Assembly: GCF_047495875.1 (NCBI RefSeq)
Contig: NC_092459.1
Span: 22,119,795-22,183,794, forward strand
Direction of reading: 5' to 3'
DNA length: 64,000 nucleotides
From: Pithys albifrons albifrons
Taxonomy: Eukaryota; Chordata; Aves; Passeriformes; Thamnophilidae
Positions 60,401 to 64,000 of the stretch are shown here, in pieces; positions within the stretch are counted from its first letter, which is position 1, and each line of letters starts with the position of its first letter. The notes under the pieces are model-generated. The model was not told the origin of the DNA. It made no database searches and saw only the letters and a list, made by a program, of their open reading frames with translations. Position numbers and translations under genes: made by a program.

Positions 60401-62917
60401 ATATTTTGTGATTCTGTTTTATTTATAACATATACAACAAAGAGCTAGTTAGAAGGTTTCAGATAAGCATTAAAGAAACTCTGCAAGTCACTCTACAATT
60501 ATTTAAGTGGTTTGGATAAATGGACAAACATCTAGCAGTGCATGGAGTTTGAAGTTCTGGTCCTTTCTTATCTCTTTTTGAACATTTTCGTGCACAAGTG
60601 TCTCTCACCAAGCCTCACTGCTGTCTTTTAGCAACGAGATGATCAAAACTTCAACCGTGTATTTTAGGAATAGTAGCTCTATGTACTTATTTTATGCAGC
60701 TGGTGAGCTAGATTCACCATTGCTAAAAATGCCCTAGATTTGGTTCATAGTTTTAAAAGGGTGACAAACAGGAACCTCAAATTGTGTGCATTTGAACCCA
60801 AATCCATTTCCTTAATATGCAGCAATAATTTTAGCAATCTGTAGTTCTGCAGACTGTAAAGTAACGTCTCTTAACAAATAATTTACACATTGCTACTACC
60901 CCGAGAAAAACAAAAATCATAACAGGATATAAACAGCAGCAAGACATTAATGCAATTCCTAGTTAGCCAGTAATAATCACTGAAAAGGAAATGCAGGTCT
61001 TTTCATAGCCCAGCCCCTCAGCAGGATAAAGGAGAAAGCTTTAAAGAGAGTCATGTGTTTTCTGATCAGAAGCAATACCTTTGGGACATTCCGGTAAGAA
61101 ACCTCTGGCCTGTTGCAGCACCTGAGAAGAGCTATTTTGCTTCTTGCATGAGGAAGTGCTGATTAGCAAATGGTCTTTTTAGTTCTCATTTAACTTATTT
61201 ACAAGGTATAATTAAAAACCTAAAGGATAACGAGGGGAATAAATTGAATGTACAGGAAAAAGACCAAAGGAAGCTTAAAAAGGGCTGAGAAAGAAGTAAC
61301 AGAAAGAAAAGAAACCAAGCTAGTAACTTGCAAGCAGTGCAGTGGCACGTTTTTCATGCTGCCTCATACACATCATTATCAAACCTATTTAAAGGCCTCC
61401 AAATTTTACTTCAAGTTTACATTAAGAAAACGTTTTAAAAGCTGAAGGTGCTTACTGTGTGCTAGGTCTCAAGACTGATGGGAAAAAGACTCATACAAAA
61501 CAAAACGGTCATTATGTCCAATTTCACTAAACGAGGCGAACCAGTCAGATTCCCACTTCACTCACACATACTTTAATACAAAACTGTCATGTTTTGTCCA
61601 TGTTTGCTATTTACACCTCCTCCTTCTGAGGGGATCTCCCTCCAGCACACCTTTCTCAAAACTCTGAGATGCAGAAGCAGCTTCTCCTTAGCCTTTACAG
61701 ACCGTGGAAGTATTACATGCACATACAAATATTATGTCTATGTAGTTAAGCGTGAGCCACCGTGACTTGCACACTCGTGTGCACGGCCAGCACAAGCAGC
61801 AGCCCCTGAGCCCAGACTGGGGCCAGCCTTTCCACTTGTCTGATTCGTGTCCACATAAAGCTGCAAAGTGAAATTTAAGCAATATCCATCATTTAGAAGA
61901 AGGCAATCAGCACACAAGAGGCAGTGAACAGCACAGGAGACTAATAATGCGCTGGCACAGAAGAGCTTTTGGAGATAAAAGCTGGGAAGCAGCAGTATAG
62001 GCTTTGCCTTACTGTCAAAATCCCTTTAAACTCTTTTGGGTTTAAAATACTAAGATCTGCCAAGCTGTACAAACACAGTGTTTCACATAATAACTGCTAC
62101 CTCTACTGGAGTTCTAAAACAGTACTGAGAAGTTGCAGGTTTTTGATTCTGCAACAAAACAAAACTTAATGATCACAAGTGTGCAAACCCAAAGTTGAGC
62201 AAACATTATTGGATGGAAGAGGAAGATGAAAATACAAGGAGATAGCACATGTTACTGTGACAGGGTCTCATCAGCAGATCTAATTGTTGCCCAACTTTTG
62301 TGACCATTAAGGCAAGGATAGTAAGGTGGGGTTTGATGAGGGATAATGAGACAGCTCACTGTTTTCTATTCCTCACAGCCAGGAGAAGTCAAGCACAAAC
62401 AGGGAGGCCAACCGTCAGTTTTAAATGAGGCAGAAGGATGATTAAGAGGCAAAAGATCTTCACCTGCAAATGCAGATTCAAGGAGACCTTTAGAAAGCTT
62501 TTTAAAGAGCAAATATCATTCTGCTACACTCACATTTTGTAGGCTTTTTTTTTACCACTGCAAAGACTTCATGGCTGCAGAAAACAGAGTAAAAAACAAC
62601 TGACCTCAAAAGAGGTAACAGCTCTTAGTTCTACTAGCCCTGCAAGTAATACGGGAGCTGACTTTTCAAGAGGCAGCAGGACCAGTGTTTTGATCTTTCC
62701 AGCTCTTTATTCAAGAGATGTGAGCACTAGGGAATGCTATTCTGCAACGCAAGTTGTGATGCTGTCTTGCCCCCTTCAAAACAGATGCCCCCAGCCCGGT
62801 CCATTAGCACTCAGCTTCAACACTTCTGTCTGGCACCCAAGAAACAGAACGCACATGATGATTGCTCACAGTTTCACTCCCTTGGGACCACAGAGAATGG
62901 AGGCCCCAGGAGCCTTG

Positions 62918-63053
62918 AAATCAGCTCAGCTGCTTAGAGCACGGTGCTAATAACACAGAGGTTGTGGATTTTATCCCTGTATGGGTCATTCACTTAAGAG
63001 CTGGTCTTGAAGATCCTTGTGGGTCCCTTCCAACTCAGAATATTCTGTGATCC
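62918..63053 (+). mobile_element. tRNA-Ile-derived SINE with CR1 tail (TguSINE1-like)
   Basis: The head follows tRNA-Ile(AAU): AGCTCAGCTGCTTAGAGCAC, GGTGCTAATAAC as the anticodon stem-loop, GTTGTGGATTTTATCCC as the T arm, and GTATGGGTCA at the acceptor end. The box A and box B promoter regions are recognisable but mutated. After about 20 bp a CR1 3' end follows, GATCCTTGTGGGTCCCTTCC, ending ATTCTGTGATCC. This head-plus-tail design is that of TguSINE1 in passerines. It is not a working tRNA gene. Confidence 0.85.
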
Positions 63054-64000
63054 CAAAGGACCACCATAGTTCTATAATGACTTTTACAACACACACTGAA
63101 AAGGGGAGTTCTGCTAAAAACAAAACCAAAGTGAAGGCTAGTTCTATCCTGGCAAGCAAACAGAGTATTCCCTTTTTGCTATGGCATCAGACAGATAGGA
63201 ACAACCTTTAAAGTAATCACACACAGGCCCTGAAAGACAAACTCAGTATATGCTAACAAAATTAGGGTTTGTTCCCTCATGAGCACTCCTTAAAATAATT
63301 TTAAAATGCAGCATTTTTCACCAATCACGGTCTCAGAAACACCTCTTCAACAGAAATGTAATTTTGTTTATTCTGATTTTATCTCCACAATTACATGAGG
63401 TCTGTCATCTTCATTCCCGATTTCTATCTTCAGTAAGTTCTTAAAACAATTAAACACCCTCAGGCTGATTTTATTCATGAAGGTCAAAGTGCACAAAAGG
63501 CTTTTTATGAAAACTGTCCAATTAGTCAGTTGATTCATCTAAGCTGCATTTAAATGTGGCACCACTTTCTAATAACTACATATTTGAGAGGAAAAATGGA
63601 AAACATACCTACTGCTTTCTGCACTAGTCTATCTACAGCACAGCCCAAGTAAGTTATGGACAGAGTATGGTTTTGTGTTTGCACCAGAGCAGACCAGCTA
63701 CAAGTACCAGGTCCGTTAACACACTACTAAATGATGTGTTACATAAAAATATATAATTGCATAACACAGTAGAACAAAGGTAAGCTGCCACACCTGAGTT
63801 TATTACCATTTGCTGAAATGAACAGGGTTACCTGATCTCTGAGTGTTCATGGACATTTCAGAAAAGGCTCTTACCTCTTATCAGTCATGGCTTTAATGAT
63901 AGTGCTCTTAAAATTCTGCCTCTTGCCACACCAGGCATGACAAAAGAAAACTGTGAATCTCTTTAAACATAATGCACCACTATTTAGTGAGCATAAATAC

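Larger units (their letters stand above)
51425..64000 (-). other. GCLC: GCLC intron 1 (partial)
   Basis: No sequence matching the conserved first 50 residues of GCLC or a CpG-rich promoter is visible here, so exon 1 lies beyond 64000 and the intron exceeds 12.5 kb. It is mostly AT-rich unique DNA with CR1 pieces at 54420-55136, 56067-56312 and 57262-57422 and a SINE at about 62918-63053. Outside these repeats I see nothing I can name in 51425-54419, 55137-56066, 56313-57261, 57423-62917 or 63054-64000. Confidence 0.8.

Noticed and set aside
62929..62985. Possible functional tRNA-Ile gene
   Set aside because: The T arm and box B are mutated and the sequence runs directly into a CR1 tail, so it is a SINE head.
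63368..63538. 56-residue minus-strand ORF ending in a charged, protein-like tail (GNEDDRPHVIVEIKSE)
   Set aside because: Length is well within chance, it lies in GCLC intron 1, and it matches no family I know. Only conservation could revive it.
1..64000. CRISPR arrays, operons, phage or plasmid features
   Set aside because: No spaced direct repeats or compact gene clusters; the window is eukaryotic.

Overview
This is vertebrate nuclear DNA, almost certainly from a bird and probably a passerine. Three things point there: the interspersed repeats are CR1 LINE fragments and avian LTR families; there is a tRNA-Ile-headed SINE with a CR1 tail at about 62,918-63,053, an arrangement known from passerines (TguSINE1 type); and the one clear gene is spread over short exons with standard GT-AG introns. 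Nothing bacterial is present (no operons, no CRISPR).

The gene is GCLC, the catalytic subunit of glutamate-cysteine ligase, on the minus strand. Coding exons 2 to 16 lie between 51,424 and 30,248 and join without a frame break into 586 codons plus a TAA stop. Exon 1 (about the first 50 residues), the promoter and the 5'UTR are not in the window, so intron 1 runs from 51,425 past 64,000. The 3'UTR probably continues to about 29,060. The enzyme makes gamma-glutamylcysteine, the rate-limiting step of glutathione synthesis.

Layout: 1-29,000 is intergenic DNA downstream of GCLC. In other vertebrates ELOVL5 lies on that side, but no ELOVL5 exon was recognised. It holds a solo LTR (471-1,024), a TTTTA microsatellite (3,661-3,742), CR1 pieces (5,404-5,560 and 12,775-14,056), an internally deleted ERVK-like provirus with both LTRs (14,652-17,329), a CpG-richer patch (22,195-22,660) and an interrupted LTR element (24,617-25,710). 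An unassigned minus-strand ORF at 27,333-27,818 could encode a two-helix membrane protein and is the best candidate for an undescribed gene. From 29,060 to 64,000 the window is GCLC. Intron 6 carries a nested stack of transposable elements, intron 4 carries a 5S rRNA-derived segment, and intron 1 carries three CR1 pieces and the SINE.

No novel multi-gene system was found. The points worth following are the membrane-protein ORF with nearby splice-like signals, the 5S-derived element with an intact box C, the datable nested LTRs in GCLC intron 6, and the CpG-rich intergenic patch. Class names for the LTRs come from remembered family features and were not checked against a repeat library.
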